From: Bradyrhizobium sp. B124
GTDB taxonomy: Bacteria; Pseudomonadota; Alphaproteobacteria; Rhizobiales; Xanthobacteraceae
NCBI RefSeq assembly: GCF_038967635.1
Contig: NZ_CP152413.1
Coordinates: 1,054,001-1,118,000, forward strand
Direction: 5' to 3'
Length of the DNA: 64,000 nucleotides
Numbering within the stretch: the stretch's first letter is position 1; each line of letters begins with the position of its first letter. Below, piece by piece: positions 7,676 to 15,465 of this stretch. Below the pieces are notes generated by a model. That model saw nothing but the letters and a program-made list of their open reading frames with translations. It did no database searches and had not been told where the DNA came from. A program made the position numbers and the translations under genes.

Positions 7676-9652
7676 GTGGTGGCGACCGCTAAGAAGAAAT
7701 CGTCGAAGAAGGCCAAGAAGACGAAGAAGGCATCGCCCGCTCGCGTGACCAGCAAAGCCACGGCGAAGTCGCGCGCGGTCAAGGCCAAGAAGGGTGGGCG
7801 CGTCACCAAAAAGGCGAAGAAAGCCACCAAGGCCAAGACGGGTGCCAAGAAGCCGGCGGCAAAGAAGGTCGCCAAAAAGGCCGTCAAGAAGGCTGCGAAG
7901 AAGACCGCCAAGAAGGTTGCCACGAAGCCCACCAAGGCTCCGCCGAAGAAGGCAGCGGCGGCCGCCATGGCTCCGGCTGCAAGGAAGCCCGCAGTGCCGA
8001 AAGCTCCGGCTGCCGAGAAGGCACCGAAGGCGGCAACGGTCCACGCGCCCAGGCAACCCAAACCCGCAGCGACGGCTGCTGCGCGCGCGTCCGTCCCGGC
8101 ACCTGCCGCGGACCGCGGCAACGCCTACTACATCACGACCGCGATCGCGTATCCGAACGGTCAGCCGCATATCGGCCACGCCTATGAGGCGATCGCGACC
8201 GATGCGCTGGCGCGCTTCCAGCGGCTCGACGGCAAGGACGTGTTCTTCCTGACCGGCACCGACGAGCACGGACAGAAGATGATCCAGACCGCGGCAGGCG
8301 AGGGGATGACGCCGTACGATCTCGCCACCCGCAACGCCGCGCGCTTCAAGGAGATGGACGAACGGCTCAATGTCTCGTTCGACCGTTTCATCCGCACCTC
8401 GGAGCCCGCGCACCACAAATCGGTGCAGGAAATCTGGCGCCGCATGCAGGACAATGGCGACATCTATATCGACGCCTATGCCGGCTGGTACTCGGTGCGC
8501 GACGAGGCTTATTACGCCGAGGACGAGACCACGGTCGGCGAGGACAATGTTCGCCGCGGCCCGCAGGGCACGCCGGTCGAATGGGTCGAGGAGAAGAGCT
8601 ATTTCTTCAAGCTGTCGGCCTACCAGGACAAGCTCTTGCATCTCTACGAGAGCCAGCCCGATTTCATCGGCCCGGATTCGCGCCGCAACGAGGTAATGAG
8701 CTTCGTGCGGGGCGGGCTGAAGGATCTCTCGATCTCGCGCACCACTTTCGACTGGGGCGTCAAGGTCCCCAACGATCCCGAGCACGTGATGTATGTCTGG
8801 GTCGACGCCCTGACCAACTACATCACCGGCGTCGGCTATCCCGACGAGAGCGATAAGCACTGGCGCTACTGGCCGGCCGACGTGCACATCATCGGCAAGG
8901 ACATCATCCGCTTCCATGCCGTGTACTGGCCGGCCTTCCTGATGTCGGCCGGCATCCCGTTGCAAAGGCGCGTCTATGCGCACGGCTTCCTGTTCAACAG
9001 GGGCGAGAAGATGTCGAAGTCGGTCGGCAACGTGGTCGATCCCTTCAATCTGGCCAACCAGTACGGCGTCGATCAGGTGCGCTACTTCTTCCTGCGCGAA
9101 GTGCCGTTCGGCCAGGACGGCAACTACAACCACGAGGCCATCGTCGCGCGCATCAATGCCGATCTCGCCAATGATTTCGGCAATCTCGCGCAGCGTTCGC
9201 TGTCGATGATCGCCAAACAACTCGGCGGCGTGCTGCCGGAGCCCGGCGAATTCAGCGACAGCGACAAGGCGATCCTGGCGCAGGCCGACGCCATGCTGGA
9301 GACGTCGCGCACCGCGATGGCGACGCAGCAGATCCATCAATGGCTCAACACGGTCTGGGCCGTGGTCGCCGAAGCCAACCGTTACTTTGCCGGCGAGGCG
9401 CCATGGGCCTTGGCGAAGACCGATCCGGCACGCCAGAAGACGGTGCTCTATGTCACCGCCGAGGTCGTGCGCCAGATCGCGATTATGGCGCAGGCCGTGA
9501 TGCCGGAATCCTGCGGCAAGATGCTCGACAGCCTCGGCATAACAGCGGATGCGCGCAGCTTCGCGGCGATCGCCGAGCGGATCAAGCCGGGCACGGTTCT
9601 GCCGGCGCCGGTCGGCGTGTTTCCGCGCTATGTGGAACCGAAGACCGAGTGA
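7676..9652 (+). CDS. metG: Methionyl-tRNA synthetase with a lysine/alanine-rich N-terminal tail
   Basis: The catalytic part (from about residue 146) charges tRNA-Met: [13 protein letters not shown] holds the HIGH motif and [10 protein letters not shown] the KMSKS motif. The core is about 510 residues, normal for the short MetRS class without a C-terminal dimerisation domain. In front of it sit about 145 residues of Lys/Ala/Pro repeats resembling a histone H1 tail (for example [18 protein letters not shown]). GTG at 7676 is chosen because AAAGGA lies 4 bases upstream; GTG 7679 is also possible. An in-frame ATG at 7967 would shorten the tail to about 48 residues. It follows holB by 86 bases. 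Confidence 0.9.
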   Translation: MVATAKKKSSKKAKKTKKASPARVTSKATAKSRAVKAKKGGRVTKKAKKATKAKTGAKKPAAKKVAKKAVKKAAKKTAKKVATKPTKAPPKKAAAAAMAPAARKPAVPKAPAAEKAPKAATVHAPRQPKPAATAAARASVPAPAADRGNAYYITTAIAYPNGQPHIGHAYEAIATDALARFQRLDGKDVFFLTGTDEHGQKMIQTAAGEGMTPYDLATRNAARFKEMDERLNVSFDRFIRTSEPAHHKSVQEIWRRMQDNGDIYIDAYAGWYSVRDEAYYAEDETTVGEDNVRRGPQGTPVEWVEEKSYFFKLSAYQDKLLHLYESQPDFIGPDSRRNEVMSFVRGGLKDLSISRTTFDWGVKVPNDPEHVMYVWVDALTNYITGVGYPDESDKHWRYWPADVHIIGKDIIRFHAVYWPAFLMSAGIPLQRRVYAHGFLFNRGEKMSKSVGNVVDPFNLANQYGVDQVRYFFLREVPFGQDGNYNHEAIVARINADLANDFGNLAQRSLSMIAKQLGGVLPEPGEFSDSDKAILAQADAMLETSRTAMATQQIHQWLNTVWAVVAEANRYFAGEAPWALAKTDPARQKTVLYVTAEVVRQIAIMAQAVMPESCGKMLDSLGITADARSFAAIAERIKPGTVLPAPVGVFPRYVEPKTE

Positions 9653-9666
9653 GTGGTTCGAAATTC

Positions 9667-10458
9667 ATGCTGGTCGACAGTCACTGCCATCTCGATTTCC
9701 CTGATTTCGCCGACGATCTCGACGGGATCATCGCCCGCGCCGAAGCGGCCGGCATCGGCCGCATGGTCACGATCTCGACCCGGGTCAAGCGGCTCGGCGG
9801 CCTGCTTGCGATCACGGAGCGCTTTCCGGACATCTACTGTTCGGTCGGCACTCATCCGCATCATGCCGATGAAGAGGACGGCATCCCGGCCAGCGAACTG
9901 ATCGAGCTGACGAAGCATCCGAAGGTCGTGGCGCTCGGCGAGGCCGGGCTCGATTACTTCTATGAGCATGGTTCGCGCGAGGCCCAGGAGCGCGGCTTTC
10001 GCGCGCATATCGCCGCGGCCCGCGAAACCGGGCTGCCGCTCGTGATCCACACCCGGGAGGCCGACGAGGATTGCGGCCGCATCCTGGAGGACGAAATCGC
10101 GAAGGGGCCGTTCAAGGCCGTCCTGCACTGCTACACCGGCGGCCGCGAGCTGGCGATGAAGGCAATCGCGCTCGGGCTGTCGATCTCGTTCACGGGCATC
10201 CTGACCTTCAAGAAGTCGGACACCCTGCGTGCGCTGGCCGCCGAGCTACCGGCCGATCGCATCATGGTCGAGACCGACGCGCCGTATCTTGCGCCCGGAA
10301 AATTCCGCGGCAAGCGCAACGAGCCGTCCTATGTTGTCGAGGTCGCCAAGGTGCTCGCCGAGACCCGCGGCGTCTCGCTCGAGGAGATCTCGCGGCAGAC
10401 CACCGAAAACTTCTTCCGGCTGTTCTCCAAGGTGCCGGCGCCGAAGGTTGCTACATGA
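9667..10458 (+). CDS. tatD: TatD-family metal-dependent deoxyribonuclease/hydrolase
   Basis: The protein begins MLVDSHCHLDFPDF, holding the HxH metal ligands of the amidohydrolase-fold TatD family. Further ligands are seen in VALGEAGLDYF, LVIHTRE, LHCYTG and VETDAPYLAP. TatD/YcfH proteins are 3'-5' exonucleases with roles in DNA quality control; this copy, next to metG and holB, is the YcfH-like type. The start could also be GTG at 9649, which would overlap the metG stop by 4 bases; ATG 9667 aligns with the family start. It overlaps the next gene by 4 bases, so the operon is translationally coupled. Confidence 0.9.
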   Translation: MLVDSHCHLDFPDFADDLDGIIARAEAAGIGRMVTISTRVKRLGGLLAITERFPDIYCSVGTHPHHADEEDGIPASELIELTKHPKVVALGEAGLDYFYEHGSREAQERGFRAHIAAARETGLPLVIHTREADEDCGRILEDEIAKGPFKAVLHCYTGGRELAMKAIALGLSISFTGILTFKKSDTLRALAAELPADRIMVETDAPYLAPGKFRGKRNEPSYVVEVAKVLAETRGVSLEEISRQTTENFFRLFSKVPAPKVAT

Positions 10459-11261
10459 CGCTGACACTGACCATTCTGGGCTGCGGCTCATCCGCCGGCG
10501 TGCCGCGTCCGGCGCTCGGCTGGGGCGCCTGCGATCCCAACAATCCCAAGAATCGCCGCCGCCGCTGCTCGATCATGGCCGAGCGCACCATGGAGCACGG
10601 CACCACGCGGGTCGTCATCGATACGTCGCCCGACCTGCGCGAGCAGCTGATCGACGCCAATGTCGAGCACATCGACGCGGTGTTCCTGACGCATGAGCAT
10701 GCCGACCAGACCCACGGCATCGACGATCTGCGCTCGGTGGTGCTGCACCAGCGCCGCCGCATCCCGGTCTACTTCAACCAGTCGACCGCCAAGGACATCA
10801 TGGCGCGGTTCTCCTATTGCTTCATCTCGCCGGAAGGCAGCGACTATCCGCCGATCCTGACCCGTCATTCGATCGAGGCCGGCGAGAGCCACACGGTGCA
10901 GGGGAAGGGCGGTCCGCTGAAGCTCGAGGCCTTCCTGGTGCAGCATGGCCAGATACCTGCGCTCGGCTATCGCATCGGCGACGCCGCCTACTCACCCGAT
11001 CTGCACGACATTCCCGAGGCGAGCTGGCCGGCACTGGAAGGTCTCGATCTCTGGATCGTCGACGGCCTGCGCTATGCGCCGCATCCCAGCCATTTCAGCG
11101 TCGCCGACGCATTGTCATGGATCGAGCGCTTCAAGCCGAAGCGCGCGGTCATCACCAACATGCATTCCGACCTCGACTACGAGGTGTTGCGACAGAGTCT
11201 GCCGGCCGGCGTGATCCCGGCCTATGACGGCATGCGGCTGACGCTCGATCGGGCAGGCTGA
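10455..11261 (+). CDS. MBL-fold metallo-hydrolase, PhnP-like
   Basis: The 268-residue protein begins MTLTLTILGCGSSAGVP and carries the metal-binding motif FLTHEHADQTHGIDDLR (HxHxDH), then further ligands including NMHSDLDYE near the end. A Cys-rich segment near the N-terminus (GACDPNNPKNRRRRCS) is shared with PhnP, a cyclic ribose phosphodiesterase, but no phosphonate genes are nearby. In alphaproteobacteria this gene regularly follows tatD, as here (4-base overlap), and its true substrate is unknown. It is the last gene of the operon. Confidence 0.85.
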   Translation: MTLTLTILGCGSSAGVPRPALGWGACDPNNPKNRRRRCSIMAERTMEHGTTRVVIDTSPDLREQLIDANVEHIDAVFLTHEHADQTHGIDDLRSVVLHQRRRIPVYFNQSTAKDIMARFSYCFISPEGSDYPPILTRHSIEAGESHTVQGKGGPLKLEAFLVQHGQIPALGYRIGDAAYSPDLHDIPEASWPALEGLDLWIVDGLRYAPHPSHFSVADALSWIERFKPKRAVITNMHSDLDYEVLRQSLPAGVIPAYDGMRLTLDRAG

Positions 11262-11320
11262 AGCAAGCCGTCGTGTTCGCGCGGCAATAAATCCAACGGG
11301 TCACACCCGGTGGACGGCAT

Positions 11321-11354
11321 TTGAGCTTGCACTCTGCTTGAGCTTGCACTCTGC
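11321..11354. repeat. Two tandem copies of a 17-base unit upstream of lpxA
   Basis: The unit TTGAGCTTGCACTCTGC occurs twice head to tail (11321-11337 and 11338-11354) with no mismatch, 37 bases before the lpxA-like start codon. It could be a regulatory repeat or a replication-slippage duplication. It is not coding in any supportable frame. Confidence 0.85.
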
Positions 11355-11390
11355 TGGAGGTCGCGAATAATCCATTTTTGAGGGAACTAG

Positions 11391-12227
11391 ATGCTCATCG
11401 ATCCCACTGCGCGGATTGAGGATGGGGCGGTGATCGGCGCCGGCACGTCGATTGGTCCTTATTGCGTTATTGGTTCCCGCGTCATTATCGGTGCAAACTG
11501 CAAGCTTATCGCGCACGTGCACATGACCGCGGAGACCACGATCGGTGGCGGCTGCACGATCTATCCGTTCGTCTCGCTCGGCACGCCCCCGCAAGCCCTC
11601 AGCTATCGCGGCGAACTGACCAAACTTCAGATCGGCCAGGATTGCACGATCCGCGAGCACGTCACCATGAATGCCGGAACCGTCGCGGGTGGCGGTGTTA
11701 CCCGCGTCGGCGATCGTGGCTATTTCATGAATTGCAGCCATGTCGGCCACGACTGCGTGGTAGGGAACGACGTCGTCTTCGCCACGTCCGCGACGCTGGG
11801 CGGCCATTGCGAAATCGGCAATTTTGTCTTCATGGGAGGCCTCTCATCCGCCCATCAATTCGTTCGGATCGGGGCGCAGGCGATGATCGGGGCCACAAGT
11901 TGCGTACGTGGCGACGTAATCCCGTTTGGCCTTGCAAGCGGCCAGTACGCGGGTCTCGCCGGGCTCAACTTCGTTGGCATGCGACGCCGCGAATTTACCC
12001 GCGAACGCCTCGCGGTGATCCGAGCGTTCTATCAGAAGCTATTTCGCGGCCCCGGTGTGTTTGCCGCGCGTCTGCACGAGGTAAGGCAACTGGCGGATGC
12101 GGATCCCGCGATTGCAGAAATTCTGGCCTTCATCGACGCGGTTAGGCATCGCTCGCTGTGTCTGCCGGCGAACGACGATCATATGATTGCCGCACGCCGA
12201 AGCCCTTTCGCTGAACCGAGCCGATAG
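11391..12227 (+). CDS. lpxA: LpxA-type acyl-ACP--UDP-GlcNAc O-acyltransferase (stand-alone copy)
   Basis: The 278-residue protein consists of left-handed beta-helix hexapeptide repeats (IGAGTSIG, IGANCKL, IGGGCTI and so on) followed by a helical C-terminal domain starting near FTRERLAVIRAFYQ. The catalytic His of LpxA is found as His120 in CSHVGHDCVVGN, and SSAHQFVRIG matches the acyl-ACP binding segment. It should add a 3-hydroxyacyl chain to UDP-GlcNAc, the first lipid A step. The gene is not in the usual lpxD-fabZ-lpxA cluster, so it is probably a second copy. Its codons look less GC-biased than its neighbours', which hints at transfer. GAGGGAA precedes the ATG. Confidence 0.85.
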   Translation: MLIDPTARIEDGAVIGAGTSIGPYCVIGSRVIIGANCKLIAHVHMTAETTIGGGCTIYPFVSLGTPPQALSYRGELTKLQIGQDCTIREHVTMNAGTVAGGGVTRVGDRGYFMNCSHVGHDCVVGNDVVFATSATLGGHCEIGNFVFMGGLSSAHQFVRIGAQAMIGATSCVRGDVIPFGLASGQYAGLAGLNFVGMRRREFTRERLAVIRAFYQKLFRGPGVFAARLHEVRQLADADPAIAEILAFIDAVRHRSLCLPANDDHMIAARRSPFAEPSR

Positions 12228-12230
12228 CAC

Positions 12231-12349
12231 CGCAGAAATTTCTGGATTTTCGGTCGATACCTTCGGGAGCGTGCCGGATATCACGGCCTTCGGCGTCTTG
12301 AAGGGCGGGCCGCACTTGCACAAGATCGCCAACGGTCCTGTCTTGACCT
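12231..12349 (-). pseudogene. Remnant of an acyl-CoA synthetase C-terminus
   Basis: Read on the minus strand, this stretch gives FKTPKAVISGTLPKVST and, after a two-base loss that shifts the frame, KIQKFLR. The intact synthetase at 13790-15439 has FKTPKSVVFGVIPKTST-GKIQKFLLR at the same place, including the catalytic Lys of the A10 motif. Nothing of the rest of such a gene is seen: upstream is the nitroreductase promoter and downstream is lpxA. The fragment is therefore a decayed gene end. The protein-level match covers about 35 residues. Confidence 0.8.
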
Positions 12350-12370
12350 TTCACGCAAGGGGCATATCGT
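12343..12370 (+). promoter_or_regulatory. Candidate promoter of the nitroreductase-marR operon
   Basis: TTGACC (12343-12348) is followed after 16 bases by TATCGT (12365-12370), a fair sigma-70 match. The -10 hexamer lies inside the palindrome at 12364-12387, so a bound repressor would block polymerase. The promoter lies partly within the acyl-CoA synthetase remnant. Confidence 0.45.
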
Positions 12371-12387
12371 TATGATCATAACGATAT
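12364..12387. promoter_or_regulatory. Perfect 24-base palindrome, probable MarR-family operator
   Basis: The 24 bases are exactly self-complementary; the central 20 read ATCGTTATGATCATAACGAT. The site ends 15 bases before the nitroreductase start codon, just ahead of the GGGAGGA ribosome-binding site. A MarR-family regulator is the next gene of the same operon, and palindromes of this size and AT-richness are typical MarR dimer sites. Autorepression with ligand release is inferred. Confidence 0.75.
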
Positions 12388-12402
12388 ATTCGGGAGGATC
12401 AG

Positions 12403-13161
12403 ATGACGGAAGCTGTGGCGGCGCGCGATTACACTGATCGCACGCGATATGACGCGCTGATGGATGTCGTGAAGAACCGCCTGACGACCCGGGCGTTCGA
12501 TTCCAGCTACGTGATGCCGCCGGAGCATTACGACATGATCCTGGAGGCCGCGCGGCACGCGCCGTCGGGCGCCAATGCCCAGCCCTGGCACTTCATTGCG
12601 GTCACCGATCAGGACCTCAAGAACAGGATCACGGAGTATTTCCGCGAGGAGCAGGTCGCACGCGCGCGGCTCAAGATGAAGTTTCCGACGCCCGACTATC
12701 GCGGCCTCGCGTCGGCCCCCGGCTTCATCGTCGTCGCAAGCGACTTTCGCTGGGTCAAGGCGTTTCCTGTGCTCAACGACGGCTCCGAGCTCGACAAGAT
12801 GTACAAGGAGAATGCCGAGCGCATCCTGCTGCAGAGCGTGGCGGCGGCGACGATGTCCGCCCATCTCGCGGCGACCGCGCTCGGCTATAATGTCTGGTGG
12901 GTGACCGCGATCGGGCAGGAGAAGGCCCAGCAGGCGATGAAGCCGCTGCTCGGCATCCCCGAGGAATTATCCGTGCTCGACATCATGTGCTTCGGCCCGC
13001 CGGCCAAGCCGCCGTACAAGCGCTGGAAGAAGAGCCTGGCCGATATCAGCAACTGGAACAGGTTCGATGATCAGCACTTCATGACCGAAGCCCAGATCGA
13101 CGAATGGGTTTCGACCACGCGCCACAAGGTGATGTACCGCGATGCCGAGAACGTCGACTAA
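12403..13161 (+). CDS. Nitroreductase-family flavoprotein
   Basis: The 252-residue protein has the FMN-binding features of the nitroreductase fold: VKNRLTTRAFDSSYVM near residue 25, ARHAPSGANAQPWHFIAV near 50, and LGYNVWWVTAIGQEKA near 160. Members use FMN and NAD(P)H to reduce nitro groups, quinones or unsaturated bonds, or to dehalogenate. The extra C-terminal region (KPPYKRWKKSLADISNW) is found in a subgroup whose substrate I cannot assign. GGGAGGA precedes the ATG. It overlaps the marR gene by 20 bases. Confidence 0.85.
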   Translation: MTEAVAARDYTDRTRYDALMDVVKNRLTTRAFDSSYVMPPEHYDMILEAARHAPSGANAQPWHFIAVTDQDLKNRITEYFREEQVARARLKMKFPTPDYRGLASAPGFIVVASDFRWVKAFPVLNDGSELDKMYKENAERILLQSVAAATMSAHLAATALGYNVWWVTAIGQEKAQQAMKPLLGIPEELSVLDIMCFGPPAKPPYKRWKKSLADISNWNRFDDQHFMTEAQIDEWVSTTRHKVMYRDAENVD

Positions 13162-13609
13162 GGCAGCGGCGCCGGTCAGGCGCGTTGCGTCGGACTACAG
13201 GCTGGAGGACCAGGTCGGCTTCCTGCTGCGCCGGGCCTATCAACGCGCCTCGTCGAACCTGGTAGACCGGATCGGATTCTACGACCTGACGGCCCCGCAA
13301 TATGCGACCTTGGCCCGGCTCTACGAGCGCGGGGCGCTGTCGCAGAACCTGCTCGGGCGGCTGGTCGCAATGGAGCCGGCCAATATCCGCGACGTCGTGC
13401 TGCGGCTGAAGAAGCGCCGCCTGGTCGCGACCCGGCGCGATGCGACCGACAAACGGCTGATCCTGATTGATCTGACCACAGCCGGCGTGGCGCTGGTCGA
13501 GCAGTTGATCCCGATCGAGATCGAATGCACCGCGACGACGCTGGCACCGCTCGATGTCGCCGAGAGGAAGCAGCTCTATGATCTGCTCGGCCGTCTGGCC
13601 GATGGCTGA
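13142..13609 (+). CDS. MarR-family transcriptional regulator
   Basis: The 155-residue protein has a winged-helix core: LTAPQYATLARLYERGALSQ, then a recognition helix (MEPANIRDVVLRLKKRRLV) and the wing TRRDATDKRLILIDLT, which is the diagnostic DxRxxxxxLT pattern. Flanking helices would make the dimer. The start lies 20 bases inside the nitroreductase gene, so the two are co-transcribed. The palindrome at 12364-12387 is the likely target. The inducer is unknown, perhaps an aromatic or nitroaromatic acid given the partner enzyme. Confidence 0.9.
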   Translation: MPRTSTKAAAPVRRVASDYRLEDQVGFLLRRAYQRASSNLVDRIGFYDLTAPQYATLARLYERGALSQNLLGRLVAMEPANIRDVVLRLKKRRLVATRRDATDKRLILIDLTTAGVALVEQLIPIEIECTATTLAPLDVAERKQLYDLLGRLADG

Positions 13610-13629
13610 GCCAGCGCCACATACTCGCC

Positions 13630-13771
13630 GTCGTCCCTGCCTAGTGCGCATTTGCGCACGGGAGCAGGGACCCATAACCACAGGGCATCGTGGTTGAAGT
13701 AAGCTGTCGCTCCAGCTTTGCAACACAATCGGCATTCGTCGTTATGGGTCCCGGGTCAAGCCCGGGACGAC
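13630..13771. repeat. Intergenic palindromic repeat between convergent genes
   Basis: The element starts GTCGTCCC and ends GGGACGAC. Inside, GGGACCCATAAC (left) pairs with GTTATGGGTCCC (right), and each end has its own small hairpin (GTGCGC-ATTT-GCGCAC; TCCCGGG-TCAAG-CCCGGGA). Weaker pairing extends outward to about 13612 and 13790. The resemblance to repeats in Bradyrhizobium and Rhodopseudomonas is from memory. It sits between convergent marR and the acyl-CoA synthetase and may end both transcripts. Confidence 0.7.
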
Positions 13772-13789
13772 AGCGGGTATGTGGCGCGC

Positions 13790-15439
13790 TCAGGCCGAGA
13801 TCGCCTTGGCCGATCCGACCTGGTTGCGCAGCAGGAATTTCTGGATCTTGCCCGTGGACGTCTTCGGGATCACCCCGAACACCACTGACTTCGGCGTCTT
13901 GAAGCCCGGCATGTGCTCGCGGCAATAGGCGATGATCTCGGCCTCGGTCGTCTTGGCACCGTCCTTCAGTTCGAGGAAAGCACAGGGCACTTCGCCCCAT
14001 TTCGGATCGGGCTTGGCGACAACAGCGGCAAACAGCACGGCCGGGTGCTTGTAGAGGATATCCTCGACCTCGACCGAGGAGACGTTCTCGCCGCCGGAGA
14101 TGATGATGTCCTTCGAGCGGTCCTTGATGATGACGTAGCCGTGCTCGTCGAGCACGCCGAGATCGCCGGTGTGAAACCAGCCGCCGGCGAAGGCTTCCTG
14201 CGTCGCCTTCTCGTTCTTCAGATAGCCCTTCATCACGATGTTGCCGCGGAACATGACCTCGCCGATGGTCTCGCCGTCGTGCGGCACCTCGCGCATGGTC
14301 TCGGGATCGAGCACGGTGACGTCTTCCTGCAGCGGATAGGCCACGCCCTGACGCCGCTTCAGCTGCGCGCGCGCATCGGCCGACAGCTCGTCCCAGCCCG
14401 GCTGCTCGGCGCAGACGGAGGCGGGGCCGTAGACTTCGGTCAGCCCGTAGACATGGGTCAGCTTGATGCCGATGCGCTCGGCGCCCTCGAGGACTGCGAC
14501 CGGCGGCGCCGCGCCGGCGATCAGGCCGACGACGGGCTTCGCCTTGCCGCCCTTCGGCGCATCGGGCGCGTTGATCAGCGTGTTGTAGACGATCGGCGCG
14601 CCGCACATGTGGGTGACGCCGTGCTTCGGGATCAGCTCGAAGATCTTGGCGGGATCGACCTTGCGCAGGCAGACATTGACGCCGGCGGTCGCCGCGATCG
14701 TCCAGGGAAAGCACCAGCCGTTGCAGTGAAACATCGGCAGCGTCCAGAGATAGACCGGGTGCTGGCCGAGATTGCCTGCGAGGATGTTGCTGACGGCGTT
14801 GAGATAGGCGCCGCGGTGATGGGTCACCACGCCCTTCGGATTGCCCGTCGTGCCCGACGTATAGCTCAGCGCGATTGCATCCCATTCGTCGGCCGGCGGC
14901 CGCTCGGCGAATGCGGGATCGCCTGAGGCGACCGCCGCCTCATATTCGATCTCGCCGATCCGCTTGCCGGCGGCGAAGGCCGCATCATCGACGTCGATCA
15001 CGAACGGCTTTGCGCCCTTCATCAGGGTCAGGGATTCCGCGATCACGCCGGAGAATTCGGGATCGACGAGAATAATCTTCGCGCCGCCGTGATCGAGCTG
15101 GAACGCGATCGATTCCGCATCGAGACGGATGTTGAGCGCGTTCAGCACCGCGCCGGTCATCGGCACCGCGAAGTGCAATTCGTTCATCGCCGGGATGTTC
15201 GGCAGCATCGCGGCCACCGTGTCGCCATGGCCGATGCCGCGGCCTGCGAGATAGGATGCGAAGCGCTTGCAACGTTCGTAGGTCTCTTTCCAGGTGAAGC
15301 TGCGGCCCTCATAGACCGTGCTGACATGGTCGGGATAGACCGCGGCCGAGCGTGCCAGGAAGCTCAGCGGCGTCAGCGGCACGTAGTTGGCGGGCGTCTT
15401 GTCCAACCCCATCGTGTACTGGTTCTGAGCTGCACTCAT
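13790..15439 (-). CDS. AMP-dependent acyl-CoA synthetase (AlkK-like)
   Basis: The 549-residue enzyme would activate a carboxylic acid to its CoA thioester through an acyl-AMP. Motifs in order are the P-loop SYTSGTTGNPKGVVTHHRG near residue 180, VYGLTEVYGPA near 325, GWFHTGDLGVLDEHGY near 415, the hinge KDRSKDIIISGGENVSS, and PKTSTGKIQKFLLR at the C-terminus with the catalytic Lys. Overall style matches medium-chain acyl or methylmercaptopropionate-type CoA ligases; the acid cannot be fixed. The start is the ATG at 15439. It lies 26 bases after the TRAP permease gene, which suggests it activates the imported acid. Confidence 0.9.
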   Translation of the reverse strand: MSAAQNQYTMGLDKTPANYVPLTPLSFLARSAAVYPDHVSTVYEGRSFTWKETYERCKRFASYLAGRGIGHGDTVAAMLPNIPAMNELHFAVPMTGAVLNALNIRLDAESIAFQLDHGGAKIILVDPEFSGVIAESLTLMKGAKPFVIDVDDAAFAAGKRIGEIEYEAAVASGDPAFAERPPADEWDAIALSYTSGTTGNPKGVVTHHRGAYLNAVSNILAGNLGQHPVYLWTLPMFHCNGWCFPWTIAATAGVNVCLRKVDPAKIFELIPKHGVTHMCGAPIVYNTLINAPDAPKGGKAKPVVGLIAGAAPPVAVLEGAERIGIKLTHVYGLTEVYGPASVCAEQPGWDELSADARAQLKRRQGVAYPLQEDVTVLDPETMREVPHDGETIGEVMFRGNIVMKGYLKNEKATQEAFAGGWFHTGDLGVLDEHGYVIIKDRSKDIIISGGENVSSVEVEDILYKHPAVLFAAVVAKPDPKWGEVPCAFLELKDGAKTTEAEIIAYCREHMPGFKTPKSVVFGVIPKTSTGKIQKFLLRNQVGSAKAISA

Positions 15440-15465
15440 GGCTCTATCCCATCCGCAAGGTGCTT

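Noticed and set aside
7523..9340. Minus-strand open frame of 605 codons opposite metG
   Set aside because: It is created by the reverse of the Lys/Ala-rich metG tail and core; no motif is present and the metG reading is certain.
11321..11354. CRISPR-like array
   Set aside because: Only two 17-base units without spacers are present; no cas gene was seen anywhere in the window.
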